32,739 nucleotides of DNA, from positions 1 to 32,739 of the forward strand of contig JBHOQQ010000043.1 in assembly GCA_042408955.1 (NCBI GenBank), in the 5' to 3' direction. Positions within the stretch are counted from its first letter, which is position 1. Every line of letters begins with the position of its first letter. Position numbers and translations under genes: made by a program. Origin of the DNA: CALGSZ01 sp042408955 (lineage in GTDB: Bacteria > Chloroflexota > Chloroflexia > Thermomicrobiales > UBA6265). Under the pieces are notes generated by a model. It was given only the letters and a program-made list of their open reading frames with translations, did not search any database and had not been told where the DNA came from. Below are positions 8,784-16,564 of the stretch, one piece after another.

Positions 8784-8801
8784 GGCGCTTCACTCAGCGC
8801 C
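8784..8801. terminator. Hairpin between convergent resA and eda (no T-tract)
   Basis: GGCGCT, six-base loop, AGCGCC: a perfect 6-bp dyad lying across the stop of the aldolase gene. It could end transcription from both sides, but no T-run follows on either strand, so the role as a terminator is tentative. Confidence 0.3.
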
Positions 8802-9440
8802 AGTAGCCGTCCTCGCCTGCTTGACCGCCTCGCATAGCTTGCGCGCTCGCTCCGTAAGCGTCCCCCACTCACCGCGCGCGACCGTCGCTTTGTCGACCAG
8901 ATTGCTACCGAGCGCAACCGCCACCGCTCCTGCCCGGATAAACTCGGCGGCGTTCTCCAGCGAGACGCCTCCTGACGGGATGAGCTTCAATTGTGGCAAT
9001 GGGCCAAGGATATCTTTGAAGTAGCGTGGCCCACCAAGGCTGGCTGGATGCACCTTGATATAGGTGGCCCCAGCCTCCCACGCCGTCAGCATCTCCGTGG
9101 CCGTGAATGCGCCGATAATCGTCGGAATCCCATACCGATTACAAAGCTCGATCGTCTCGTGCTTTAACGTCGGCGTGACGACGTATTCCGCTCCCGACAA
9201 AATCGCAATTCGAGCCGTCTCAGGATCCAGAACTGTGCCCGCTCCGATGTAACCTCGCTCGCCGACGGCCGCCTTCACCGTCTCAATGGCACGCCCGGCT
9301 GCCGGATTGGTAAACGTAAACTCGACCGCCGTCACGCCACCAGCGATGAGCGCCTCGGTCAGCGCCACAGCGGCCGATAGGTCATCCAAGCGCACGACCG
9401 CGACGACGCCCGAGCGCTCAATCTGATTCGATGTTGCCAC
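8790..9440 (-). CDS. eda: 2-dehydro-3-deoxyphosphogluconate (KDPG) aldolase
   Basis: A class I aldolase of 216 residues that splits KDPG to pyruvate and glyceraldehyde 3-phosphate; some members use KHG or the galactonate analogue. Visible family features: GVVAVVRLDD at the N-terminus, GVTAVEFTFTNP with the catalytic Glu, YIGAGTVLDPETA, the Schiff-base Lys in YIKVHPAS, and the phosphate-binding LIPSGGVSLENA. The GTG start at 9440 is supported by GGAGAGG directly upstream and a stop codon immediately preceding it in frame. It stands alone, convergent with resA and divergent from nrtR; no dehydratase (edd) or KDG kinase is in the window, so the feeding pathway (Entner-Doudoroff or uronate/galactonate) cannot be stated. 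Confidence 0.93.
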   Translation of the reverse strand: MATSNQIERSGVVAVVRLDDLSAAVALTEALIAGGVTAVEFTFTNPAAGRAIETVKAAVGERGYIGAGTVLDPETARIAILSGAEYVVTPTLKHETIELCNRYGIPTIIGAFTATEMLTAWEAGATYIKVHPASLGGPRYFKDILGPLPQLKLIPSGGVSLENAAEFIRAGAVAVALGSNLVDKATVARGEWGTLTERARKLCEAVKQARTATGAE

Positions 9441-9495
9441 TCATCCTCTCCTTCAGGTACACGATCATCCGCAAACCCTCGCATCTGTCTGCGAA

Positions 9496-9537
9496 AAGGT
9501 ATCACCCTCGCGCATCTTCGTGAGGTGTGAGCACCTT
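9496..9537. promoter_or_regulatory. Imperfect 42-bp dyad in the eda leader
   Basis: Between the divergent eda and nrtR genes the arms AAGGT-ATCAC-CCTC and GAGG-TGTGA-GCACCTT face each other with few mismatches around a centre near 9516. It lies 55-100 bp upstream of the eda start, so it may be an mRNA hairpin in the eda leader or an operator. A second short perfect dyad (GCCGCG/CGCGGC, 9545-9561) lies just upstream of the nrtR promoter. No known riboswitch consensus was recognised. Confidence 0.35.
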
Positions 9538-9565
9538 CGATCCTGCCGCGCTGAACGCGGCTGAA

Positions 9566-9594
9566 TTGCCCTCCTCCCGCCGGTGACGTACACT
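9566..9594 (+). promoter_or_regulatory. Promoter of nrtR-nadK
   Basis: TTGCCC (9566-9571), a 17-bp spacer and TACACT (9589-9594). The expected start near 9601 leaves a leader of about 60 bases before the ATG at 9662. Confidence 0.5.
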
Positions 9595-9661
9595 CGAACA
9601 CGAGGACGCCTCCGGCGGCCACCGTTTCCTGCACGCCTTTGGCACCACACGCGTGGTATCG

Positions 9662-10414
9662 ATGTCCACCGCCTACGCGCTTCATGCTGACGAGATTGAC
9701 GACCTCCCCCGCCAGCTACCCACGCCAGCGGTTGATGTCCGAGTCGTCCTCTTTACGATTGCTTCAGGCTCCTTGTACGTCGCGCTGACCAACACACCCG
9801 AGGGTCATCGCCTCCCACGGGATTATCCCGCTCCGGGAGAGCCGCTAGACGGCGCTGCGCAGCGCATCGTGCGGGATACCACGGGACTCGCTCCCCAGTA
9901 CATCGAGCAGCTTTACACGCTCAGCGCTGGCCGGCCGCCGGCTTGGAAGGTGATCGTGAGCTACATCGCGCTCATCTGCTCCGAGGCGCACCCGCCAGCC
10001 ATGTCCGGTGGCACATGGCATCCAGTAAACCGGCTTCCGCCAGTAAGCGAAACCGACCGCATGGTGATCGATTACGCGCTCATGCGGCTGCGCGCGAAGA
10101 TTGGCTACACGAACATCGCCTTTCATCTCTTGAAGGACACGTTCACTCTTACCGAGTTGCAAAACGCCTACGAGACCATCCTCGGGCGCCGCCTTGACAA
10201 GCGCAATTTCCGGCGCCGGGTGATTGCGTCCGGTATCCTAGAAGTCACGCCGCACAAGCGGCGCGATGGCTCTCACCGGCCAGCCGCGCTCTACCGGTTT
10301 CGGGCTGAGCACGACCCCGCCACGTACCTTACCCCGCCGTGGGCAGGTGGTGGCAGCCAGGCAAGCAAAGAGCGCCAAAGCTCTGCTGAAAACGATCATG
10401 GAGATTCAACGTGA
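9662..10414 (+). CDS. nrtR: NrtR-type transcriptional regulator (Nudix-like sensor plus winged helix)
   Basis: A 250-residue protein. Residues ~20-150 form a Nudix-like domain; ~155-230 form the NrtR winged helix, recognisable from FTLTELQNAYETILGR followed by LDKRNFRRRVIASGIL. The Nudix box region (PGEPLDGAAQRIVRDTTGL) lacks the REUXEE catalytic glutamates, so it is expected to bind rather than hydrolyse its ligand. NrtR proteins sense ADP-ribose or other NAD-derived ligands and control NAD biosynthesis or pentose genes. The overlap (GTGA) with NAD kinase makes NAD(P) control the natural reading. ATG 9662 is preferred; GTG 9653 is possible. The C-terminal ~20 residues are a polar tail. The target operator is not identified here. 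Confidence 0.85.
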   Translation: MSTAYALHADEIDDLPRQLPTPAVDVRVVLFTIASGSLYVALTNTPEGHRLPRDYPAPGEPLDGAAQRIVRDTTGLAPQYIEQLYTLSAGRPPAWKVIVSYIALICSEAHPPAMSGGTWHPVNRLPPVSETDRMVIDYALMRLRAKIGYTNIAFHLLKDTFTLTELQNAYETILGRRLDKRNFRRRVIASGILEVTPHKRRDGSHRPAALYRFRAEHDPATYLTPPWAGGGSQASKERQSSAENDHGDST

Positions 10415-11292
10415 CGCAAACGGTTGGTGTCGTCGCAGCGCAAAGCAAGTTAGAGGCCGCCGCGCTAGCCGCGGAGATCACGGGGTGGCTCACCGCGCGT
10501 GGCTGCCGGGTAGTCGATGAGCCAGCGCTGCTCGATGGCAAGATTTTGCCTGAAGTGGACGCCATCGTCGTCCTCGGCGGCGACGGGCTCATGATGCGAG
10601 CCGCAAACGCGTTCCCAGATATCCCACTCCTTGGCATCAACTTTGGCAAGGTCGGCTTCTTGGCCATGGTCGAGCGCCGGCACTGGCAACACGCCCTCGA
10701 AGCACTGCTACACGGCGACTACGAGATTCAAGAGAGTGCGACACTCGCTGCAACAATCGAGCGCGCGAATCAGGTGCTCGATCAGGGGTGGGCCATTAAC
10801 GACGTCGTTATCCGGAGCGGCATCAAGATGATTGATGTCGAAGTCTATATTGATGGACGTTATGTAAATACATATCCTGGCGATGGGATGATTGTCTCGA
10901 CGCCCAGAGGCAGCACTGCCTATTGCATGGCGGCCGGCGGGCCCATTCTCACGGCTGGAGTGCGCGGCTTTGCGATCGTGCCGATCTCCTGTCACTCACC
11001 CATTCGCACGCCGTTTGTGGTCGCTGAATCGACCAGAATCGAGCTGTTGTTCGCCTCGTCACACGATGCCTCGTTGATCCTCGATGGGCGGCAAAAGGAA
11101 TCGCTTCTCCTCGGTGACATCGTTCATGTGACCCGCGGCGTTCACAAGTTCCGCCTCATCTCCTTTGAAACGACCGACTTCTACGAGGCTTTCCGGACGA
11201 AGTTCAACTTCCGGATCCGGCCGGATGCTGTGCCTTCGCGGGGATTAGCCACGGGCGCCGCGCCGAATGACGAGCCGACAGAGGTCGAGTAA
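10411..11292 (+). CDS. nadK: NAD kinase
   Basis: This protein (293 residues) phosphorylates NAD to NADP with ATP or polyphosphate. Family motifs: the GGDG loop in VVLGGDGLMMRAA, LLGINFGKVGFLA, the NAD-binding AINDVVI (commonly NE; here ND), and PGDGMIVSTPRGSTAYCMAAGGP, then PISCHSPIRTPFV. Length is normal. The GTG start at 10411 overlaps the stop of nrtR, with GGAG about 8 bp upstream inside nrtR. Translational coupling to a putative NAD-sensing repressor suggests that NADP formation is tuned to the NAD pool. In some Chloroflexota and actinobacteria nadK is linked with recN or tlyA; not so here. Confidence 0.96.
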   Translation: MTQTVGVVAAQSKLEAAALAAEITGWLTARGCRVVDEPALLDGKILPEVDAIVVLGGDGLMMRAANAFPDIPLLGINFGKVGFLAMVERRHWQHALEALLHGDYEIQESATLAATIERANQVLDQGWAINDVVIRSGIKMIDVEVYIDGRYVNTYPGDGMIVSTPRGSTAYCMAAGGPILTAGVRGFAIVPISCHSPIRTPFVVAESTRIELLFASSHDASLILDGRQKESLLLGDIVHVTRGVHKFRLISFETTDFYEAFRTKFNFRIRPDAVPSRGLATGAAPNDEPTEVE

Positions 11293-11317
11293 CCGAACAC
11301 ACAGCGCAAGGTGAGTG

Positions 11318-11339
11318 GACCGGCGCTTGAGCGCCAGTC
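11318..11339. terminator. Hairpin between convergent nadK and zinc-ribbon gene (no T-tract)
   Basis: GACCGGCGC, loop TTGA, GCGCCAGTC: a 9-position stem with one mismatch, between the two stops. It lacks a T-run on either strand; a bidirectional terminator is plausible from position. Confidence 0.4.
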
Positions 11340-11360
11340 AAGACATCGCCGGGAAAGTCG

Positions 11361-12302
11361 TCAATCCTTCTCGGTCAGGAGCCGGGCAGGGATGCGCTCA
11401 TCCGATGCTTCTCGCTCACCGCTCGCTCGCCCGTCTCGCGCAAACAGCGCGGCAAGCGTCTGAGCGGCGGTTTCGTCGGTCGCGGGCGCTCGCCCGTTGC
11501 CAATGACCGGAGCAGTACGCTCATGTTCGGACGGAGCTCCGTTCATTCGCTGCGGGTGGCGTGCAGCCTCAGGCCATGTGCCGTTCCCATTGTCAGAACC
11601 GTGACCGTTGGCACGCAGTGCCGCTCGCGTCTTGCGGCGATCAAAGAGCCGAACCGGAGCAACCTCGCCCGCCTCACGTCCATTGGACACTGGAGCTCCA
11701 AGCGCTTCAGGCGAACCGTCTGGCTGAATGGAGGCAAAAACCGGTGACGTGCGCTCACCCAACGCGGGTGCCGTGGGTCGAGAGACAATGACCGGAGTCG
11801 CGCGGCGGCGCGGCCGGGATTGCGTCCAGCGCGCGGCAGGTGCCGCGACACGCTCGCGTTCGATCGCCGCCTTCTCGCTCTGCTCCGCACCACAATAGGG
11901 GCAGAGTGACCAGCGCAAGTGAACGAGGCGGCCACAGGCACTGCAAGCATCCCGCAATCGCGTATGGCAATGAGGACAGAGAATGAAATCGTCTTCAACG
12001 TACCGATGGCAGGAGTGGCAAAGTGGAAGCTCTTCCAAATCCTGCAGGAGGTACTCTTCTTCAAGCGAACGCTGGAATGCAACGTCGAGTGTCTCTTTCG
12101 GGCGAAGAATCAGGTAGAGCAGCACACCGGGGACGAAGAACAACGCCGCGAGTAGCGTCGAGAAGATCTGGGTGATGACACTGCGGCTCCGCGACTCAAT
12201 ATCCCGATACGTCCAAACGACCAGCACGAACCAGAGCGCGACAAGATAGGCTCCCGATAGAGCAATGAGGACTTGGATGCCGCGCGCAATGATCGCTTCC
12301 AT
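11361..12302 (-). CDS. Membrane protein with double zinc ribbon
   Basis: A 313-residue protein of unknown function. Two hydrophobic helices lie near residues 5-30 and 42-66. A cytoplasmic double zinc ribbon follows at about 94-140, with CHSC/CPHC and CSAC/CPYC pairs. The remaining ~170 residues are Ala/Arg/Pro-rich, low-complexity and probably disordered (for example NGHGSDNGNG). The start has GGGGGAAG about 7 bp upstream. It is the last gene of the minus-strand group with darA-like and tmk genes, 57 bp after the former; a hairpin (AGCGCC/GGCGCT, 12324-12344) lies in that gap. Similar small membrane proteins with zinc ribbons are common in Chloroflexota. The ribbon may bind nucleic acid or protein partners; that is only inference. 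Confidence 0.72.
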   Translation of the reverse strand: MEAIIARGIQVLIALSGAYLVALWFVLVVWTYRDIESRSRSVITQIFSTLLAALFFVPGVLLYLILRPKETLDVAFQRSLEEEYLLQDLEELPLCHSCHRYVEDDFILCPHCHTRLRDACSACGRLVHLRWSLCPYCGAEQSEKAAIERERVAAPAARWTQSRPRRRATPVIVSRPTAPALGERTSPVFASIQPDGSPEALGAPVSNGREAGEVAPVRLFDRRKTRAALRANGHGSDNGNGTWPEAARHPQRMNGAPSEHERTAPVIGNGRAPATDETAAQTLAALFARDGRASGEREASDERIPARLLTEKD

Positions 12303-12359
12303 GCGTCTACTTCCCCCGCCGCCAGCGCCCTCCGGGTTGGCGCTCCCGCTGAGCCTCTG

Positions 12360-12692
12360 CTAGGCGATGCGCTCATACCGCTCGACGTTCACGACATAGA
12401 TAGTCGCGCCGCCGACCTGTACCTCCAGGGGGTCGGAGACGAAAAACTCACCCGGCACCACGACGGGCATCAGCGGGTTGATATAGCCGGTCCGAGACTG
12501 GCAATGCTGCTTCACCAGCCGCAGCGCCTCCGCCACTAACAACTCTTGAACGCCGATCAACATGGTAACGTTTCCCCGGCCTGCCAGTCGCCCGGTGGTA
12601 TCAATGACTGTCGCTTGGAAGCCACGAGCGTGGAGCGCCCGCAAGAGTTCCGCCGCGTTGCAGCCATGCACGACCGCAATAATCAGCTTCAT
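12360..12692 (-). CDS. darA: DarA/PstA-like cyclic-di-AMP receptor (PII-like, DUF970)
   Basis: The 110-residue protein has the PII-like layout of the cyclic-di-AMP receptor DarA (PstA, YaaQ): MKLIIAVVHG at strand 1, FQATVIDTTGRLAGRGNVTMLIGV covering the T-loop region with the GR-G-N-T signature (given here at residues 25-48), and a C-terminal strand pair ending in VGGATIYVVNVERYER. In Bacillus and relatives this gene sits next to tmk, and the same neighbourhood here (tmk 29 bp upstream) supports the call. Family members trimerise and bind c-di-AMP between subunits; the output is unknown. It is in the same direction as tmk, so probably cotranscribed. No diadenylate cyclase lies in the window. 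Confidence 0.85.
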   Translation of the reverse strand: MKLIIAVVHGCNAAELLRALHARGFQATVIDTTGRLAGRGNVTMLIGVQELLVAEALRLVKQHCQSRTGYINPLMPVVVPGEFFVSDPLEVQVGGATIYVVNVERYERIA

Positions 12693-12721
12693 CGAGCAGC
12701 GCCGGGCATCGTCGCCAGCCG

Positions 12722-13372
12722 TCAGGCGAAACTCTCAGCACAGAGCGGAATGCCCAGCCTAGCCGTCACGGCTTCCGCAACGAGGACGGCCACGCGCTCA
12801 GGCTTTTGCTCTGCATCAATGATCGCCCAGCCCGCCGGGTTAGCGGCCGCAAGCTCTAAATATGCCTGCCGCACCCGCTGGTGAAAGGCGACTTCCGTCC
12901 GGTCCAGGCGATTCACCTCCCCTTCCGCCATGAGACGGCGCGCCAAGCCGATCTCCACTGGCAGATCCAATAGGAAACGGAGGTCGGGCCAAAGCCCTCC
13001 AGTAGCCAGGGTTTGCACCGCAAGCAACTGGTCCATCGGCAAGCCACGCCCTCCGCCCTGATACGCGAGCGTCGAATCGGCATACCGATCCGAGATGACG
13101 ACTTTCCCCTGCTCTAGCGCCGGCTGAATGACCTCGCGCACATGCTGGGCACGGGCCGCAGAATACAGCAGCGCCTCAGTTTCAGCCAGCATAGCACAGT
13201 TAGCCTCGCCTAGGACGATCTTGCGGATTTGCTCTCCAATGGGCGTTCCGCCCGGCTCTCGCGTTAAGAGCACATCGTAGCCGCAGGCGCGGAATCGATC
13301 CGCCAGCTTGTGCGCCTGGGTGCTCTTTCCTGAGCCTTCTGGCCCTTCAAAAGCAAGAAAGATGCCACGCAC
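12722..13372 (-). CDS. tmk: Thymidylate kinase
   Basis: Thymidylate kinase (216 residues) converts dTMP to dTDP with ATP. P-loop FEGPEGSGKSTQ, DR motif ISDRYADSTLAYQGGGRGL, and LDLPVEIGLARR are as in the family; a short LID region (EGEVNRLDR) follows. The reading frame is open far upstream, but GTG 13372 is the right start: the P-loop then begins nine residues in, AAGGA lies upstream inside the end of the R3H gene, and the two genes are just 4 bp apart. Operon context: R3H ATPase, tmk, darA-like, zinc-ribbon protein. Confidence 0.95.
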   Translation of the reverse strand: MRGIFLAFEGPEGSGKSTQAHKLADRFRACGYDVLLTREPGGTPIGEQIRKIVLGEANCAMLAETEALLYSAARAQHVREVIQPALEQGKVVISDRYADSTLAYQGGGRGLPMDQLLAVQTLATGGLWPDLRFLLDLPVEIGLARRLMAEGEVNRLDRTEVAFHQRVRQAYLELAAANPAGWAIIDAEQKPERVAVLVAEAVTARLGIPLCAESFA

Positions 13373-13376
13373 GATA

Positions 13377-15170
13377 CTACTGCATTCCTTCGCGATAAAT
13401 CTCCACTCGCCGGTGCGGCTCTCGCCCCTTGCTGCGGGAACCCACGTTGTACCGATCCGCAAGCTGGTGCTGGAGCCGGCGTACATACTTGCTCTGCGGG
13501 CGCAACGCAATCGGCGGCGCGCCATCCATGACGGCCGAGATCGCCTCTTCAGCCTCGACGAGGGCCTGGGATATGTCATCCGAGGGTTCTTCTCCCTCGG
13601 TCTCTGACCCGTCACTGGCCGACGCTCCCGCGCGCGCTGGCTGCGGCAGCAAGCTGCTCAACACATTCTCCATCTGAACACTGGTGTTCGAGCGGAGCAC
13701 ATACACCGGGGTGCCTCGCGCCTCCGCGTCGCGGATGGGTTGCGGCTTCGTCCGATAGTAGTTCTTGAGGGTCATAACCAGGTCCGCTTCCCGCGGATCA
13801 CGAACAATTGTCGCTGGAAGTTTCAGTTGATTGATCGCCGCTTCGAGTCTGTTCCGGCTTACGCCAAAGGGATAGATGCGCAGCGGCTTGCTCTCCGTGC
13901 CGCGTCCGCGCGCGGCAAAAGGTGAGGGGCTAACCGGGCGGTATTCCTCACTCTCAAGCGCCTCTCCCTCAGCGAGCGCTGGAGCCCGGTCTCCTTGCCG
14001 GTGAATCGGCTGCCGGGTCGTGATATCGACGATCGAGCGCCGGTGCGAAGCCCGTCCTTCCTCCGGCATGAGCCCGACCCGAGCGGATAGCGTCGGGTCG
14101 CGCCGGCGATCTTCAGCAGTGGTGATGTTCACCCGCCCGTCGTCCGTGCGCCGGCGAATCTCCGCGCGAGTGGGTGCTCCGCGCAAGATTGCGTCCACGG
14201 TCGCCGCCACATCACGGTGCACAGCGACCTCATCCCGATTGATGATCTCCACCATGATGGTGAAGGTGGGCGGCGCCTTGCGCTCCAAGATCGACTTCTG
14301 CGTGCCTCGCCGCCGCGCTTCTTCGTCCGACAATGTGACGGATTGAATGCCTCCGACCAGATCCGCCAGAGTCGGATTCATCATCAGATTCTCTAGCGTG
14401 TTGCCATGCGCGGTACCAATCAACTGGACCCCTCGCTCAGCAATCGTCCGGGCGGCCATTGCCTCTAATTCCGTGCCGATTTCGTCGATGACGATCACTT
14501 CTGGCATGTGGTTTTCAACGGCCTCGATCATCACAGCATGCTGTGCGGTCGGAGTCGGAACCTGCATGCGCCGGGCCCGCCCGATCGCCGGGTGCGGAAT
14601 ATCCCCGTCCCCGGCAATCTCATTGCTGGTGTCCACGACAATTACCCGCTTGTGCAGGTCGTCCGCCAGGACGCGAGCTGTCTCCCGCAGCATCGTCGTC
14701 TTTCCAACACCAGGCCGTCCCAGAAGCAGGATGCTCTCGCCCGTCTCGATGAGATCACGAATGATGGCGATCGTGCCGTAGACAGCACGACCGATACGGC
14801 AGGTCAGGCCGACGATGTCGCCAGTCCGGTTCCGGATGGCTGAAATCCGATGGAGTGTGCGCTCGATCCCCGCGCGGTTGTCGTCGCCGAACGTACCGAT
14901 GCGCTCCGCAACATGCCGGAGGTCGTCGCGGGTCACATCGACGTCAGTCAGATAGATCTCCGCGTTCTGGAAGCGAGCTTCAGGACGGCGGCCCAAATCA
15001 AGGACGATTTCGATGAGCGCGCCGTGCTCGCCAGATGCATTGGCTTCAGCCACCGCGTTCGCGATATGCGGTGGCAGAACGGCCAGCAAATCGGCCAGGT
15101 TATCTGTGATTTCCTGCTCATAATCTTTGCGCACAAACTCGTGCGATCGCAAGTTGGGCATGCTGCTCAA
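13377..15170 (-). CDS. SpoIIIAA-type AAA ATPase with C-terminal R3H domain
   Basis: The ~597-residue protein joins an N-terminal helical region, a RecA/SpoIIIAA-like ATPase (Walker A LLGRPGVGKTT near residue 155, Walker B EVIVIDEIGTELEA, and the TAHG motif of secretion-type ATPases), a long acidic/polar linker, and an R3H domain at the end (YVRRLQHQLADRYNVGSRS with the R...H pair in GREPHRR), which binds single-stranded nucleic acid. Homologues are known in cyanobacteria and plastids (Ycf45) and in Firmicutes; their role is unsettled. TTG 15170 is chosen because AAGGAG lies exactly 6 bp upstream; ATG 15161 and TTG 15239 are alternatives. The middle linker is about 150 residues, longer than needed for folding. 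It precedes tmk by 4 bp. Confidence 0.85.
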   Translation of the reverse strand: MSSMPNLRSHEFVRKDYEQEITDNLADLLAVLPPHIANAVAEANASGEHGALIEIVLDLGRRPEARFQNAEIYLTDVDVTRDDLRHVAERIGTFGDDNRAGIERTLHRISAIRNRTGDIVGLTCRIGRAVYGTIAIIRDLIETGESILLLGRPGVGKTTMLRETARVLADDLHKRVIVVDTSNEIAGDGDIPHPAIGRARRMQVPTPTAQHAVMIEAVENHMPEVIVIDEIGTELEAMAARTIAERGVQLIGTAHGNTLENLMMNPTLADLVGGIQSVTLSDEEARRRGTQKSILERKAPPTFTIMVEIINRDEVAVHRDVAATVDAILRGAPTRAEIRRRTDDGRVNITTAEDRRRDPTLSARVGLMPEEGRASHRRSIVDITTRQPIHRQGDRAPALAEGEALESEEYRPVSPSPFAARGRGTESKPLRIYPFGVSRNRLEAAINQLKLPATIVRDPREADLVMTLKNYYRTKPQPIRDAEARGTPVYVLRSNTSVQMENVLSSLLPQPARAGASASDGSETEGEEPSDDISQALVEAEEAISAVMDGAPPIALRPQSKYVRRLQHQLADRYNVGSRSKGREPHRRVEIYREGMQ

Positions 15171-15270
15171 GAAGCACTCCTTAGTGAGTGGCGGCGCCAC
15201 GTGGGATTGGCGTCGGTCGTGCGGGTACAACGATGACAATACCGGCTGAAGTGAGTTAACGCCACGCCTT

Positions 15271-16449
15271 TCATGGACGGGTCATCCCATCGCCAGGACG
15301 GCCATGGAGGAACGACGGCACCCGCTTCGGGAGTCGCTCGATCACATCGACGTGAAATGGCACAGCTTCTGACGGAACGGTCCGGGACGTCACCGTGGTG
15401 TACTTCACCAACAGGTCCTGCTCCAGCACCGGATCAAAGCCGCGCTCACAGAGCGCATCCACCGCCTCCACCTGGTAGCCACGTAGCGTGCAAAAGACGC
15501 GGTTCACAGGCTCCTGTGCTCGCACGCGCGCGATTACGCCATCGAGCACATCTGGAATCAGGGCCACGTGCTCCGGAGCGTAGATGAGTTCGAGCGTGTG
15601 TGTCCCTCCCCGGGAAGACACGCGGGCATAGGCAAGTAGCTGATGCCCTTCCTCGACAAGCCAGCCCACTGTGGCGACACCACGGCCTGCGCCAGATTTG
15701 GTTTCCCAGCGATGACTTGTCCATGCCTCGGCATATTGCACCTGCTTCGGCACCGACGCGCTGTAAAGCTGGTGAATCGCCCACGTGTCCGCCAGCTCCT
15801 GCCGGCGCATCGGCAGTGCTACCGGATTGCTCCGCAACCGCCGTGCCAGGAATACCGTCTCGGATGCAAAGGCCGCGAAGCCAAGCTTGCGCAGCGGCTC
15901 CCCTGCTGGCGATCCGACCGGTACCCGCGCATAAAGGCGCTTGACTCCGCGCAGCCCGGCCGCGGTGATGGACTGGCGAAGAAGTTCCTCCCAGACGGGC
16001 TCCGCGTCGTAAACTCCGGTGGCAGACCCCATTGCCAGCAGTTGCCAGCGGCGATCGGGAAGCACAGGCTGCCAATGCGCAAAGGCGACCAGCCGTCCCC
16101 CCGCGCACGCCACCATAAAGCGAGTCCGCGGCCGCCTGAGCGGTACCACACTACGCATCGCCTCGATCGGTGGCCGGTACGGCCACAGGTTGATATCCGG
16201 CTGATTGAGCCTCAGGACGACTGGGACGCGAGCCAGTCGCGGCACGTCGCGCAGTCCCGCCTGCCGCACCGTTAGGGGCAAAGGACCAACGGATGGCTCA
16301 ATCGGACCACCCTGCGCGCTTGGATGCCAGAGGATCGCGTTGCGGGTCTCGCTGGGATCGGCAGACAGCGGTCGCGCGTCATCATCGCAATCGGGGGATC
16401 GCGACATGGCTGGGTGTGTGATGACGCCGTCCCTCCGTGGTACGCTCAT
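15271..16449 (-). CDS. Double-GNAT-like acetyltransferase family protein
   Basis: This 392-residue protein is read as two consecutive GNAT folds. The first spans ~60-200 (MVACAGGRLVAFAHWQ as strands 3-4, LRKLGFAAFASETVFLARR as the end of the fold); the second spans ~210-370 (VGWLVEEGHQLLAYARVSS, then ALCERGFDPVLEQDLLVKY). Both halves show the strand-plus-GF pattern of N-acetyltransferases, but the RxxGxG acyl-CoA loop is not well preserved, so activity is uncertain. ATG 16449 lies 8 bp below a strong -10 (see promoter), suggesting a leaderless mRNA. About 100 bp separate it from the R3H gene, so it may head that operon. The first ~50 residues are polar with no recognised domain. No substrate can be assigned. 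Confidence 0.65.
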   Translation of the reverse strand: MSVPRRDGVITHPAMSRSPDCDDDARPLSADPSETRNAILWHPSAQGGPIEPSVGPLPLTVRQAGLRDVPRLARVPVVLRLNQPDINLWPYRPPIEAMRSVVPLRRPRTRFMVACAGGRLVAFAHWQPVLPDRRWQLLAMGSATGVYDAEPVWEELLRQSITAAGLRGVKRLYARVPVGSPAGEPLRKLGFAAFASETVFLARRLRSNPVALPMRRQELADTWAIHQLYSASVPKQVQYAEAWTSHRWETKSGAGRGVATVGWLVEEGHQLLAYARVSSRGGTHTLELIYAPEHVALIPDVLDGVIARVRAQEPVNRVFCTLRGYQVEAVDALCERGFDPVLEQDLLVKYTTVTSRTVPSEAVPFHVDVIERLPKRVPSFLHGRPGDGMTRP

Positions 16450-16457
16450 CGCACCCG

Positions 16458-16486
16458 ATTCTACAGCCCCTCTGTGCTAATCGCAA
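16458..16486 (-). promoter_or_regulatory. Promoter of the GNAT gene (possibly leaderless)
   Basis: Reading on the minus strand: TTGCGA (16486-16481), a 17-bp spacer and TAGAAT (16463-16458). Eight bases separate the -10 from the ATG at 16449, so the start of transcription is predicted at or next to the start codon. No SD sequence fits between them. Confidence 0.65.
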
Positions 16487-16564
16487 CGGAACAAACGTCC
16501 CGATGTGTCGTGCGCCTATCCACCAACGCCAGCGGTAACCGGCTGATCCCGTCCCCCTTGTCTG

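Noticed and set aside
9438..9540. T-box-like GAGGGTGATACC in the eda leader
   Set aside because: The essential TGGN bulge of a T-box is missing (TGAT instead), no specifier stem is seen, and the downstream gene is not an amino acid gene.
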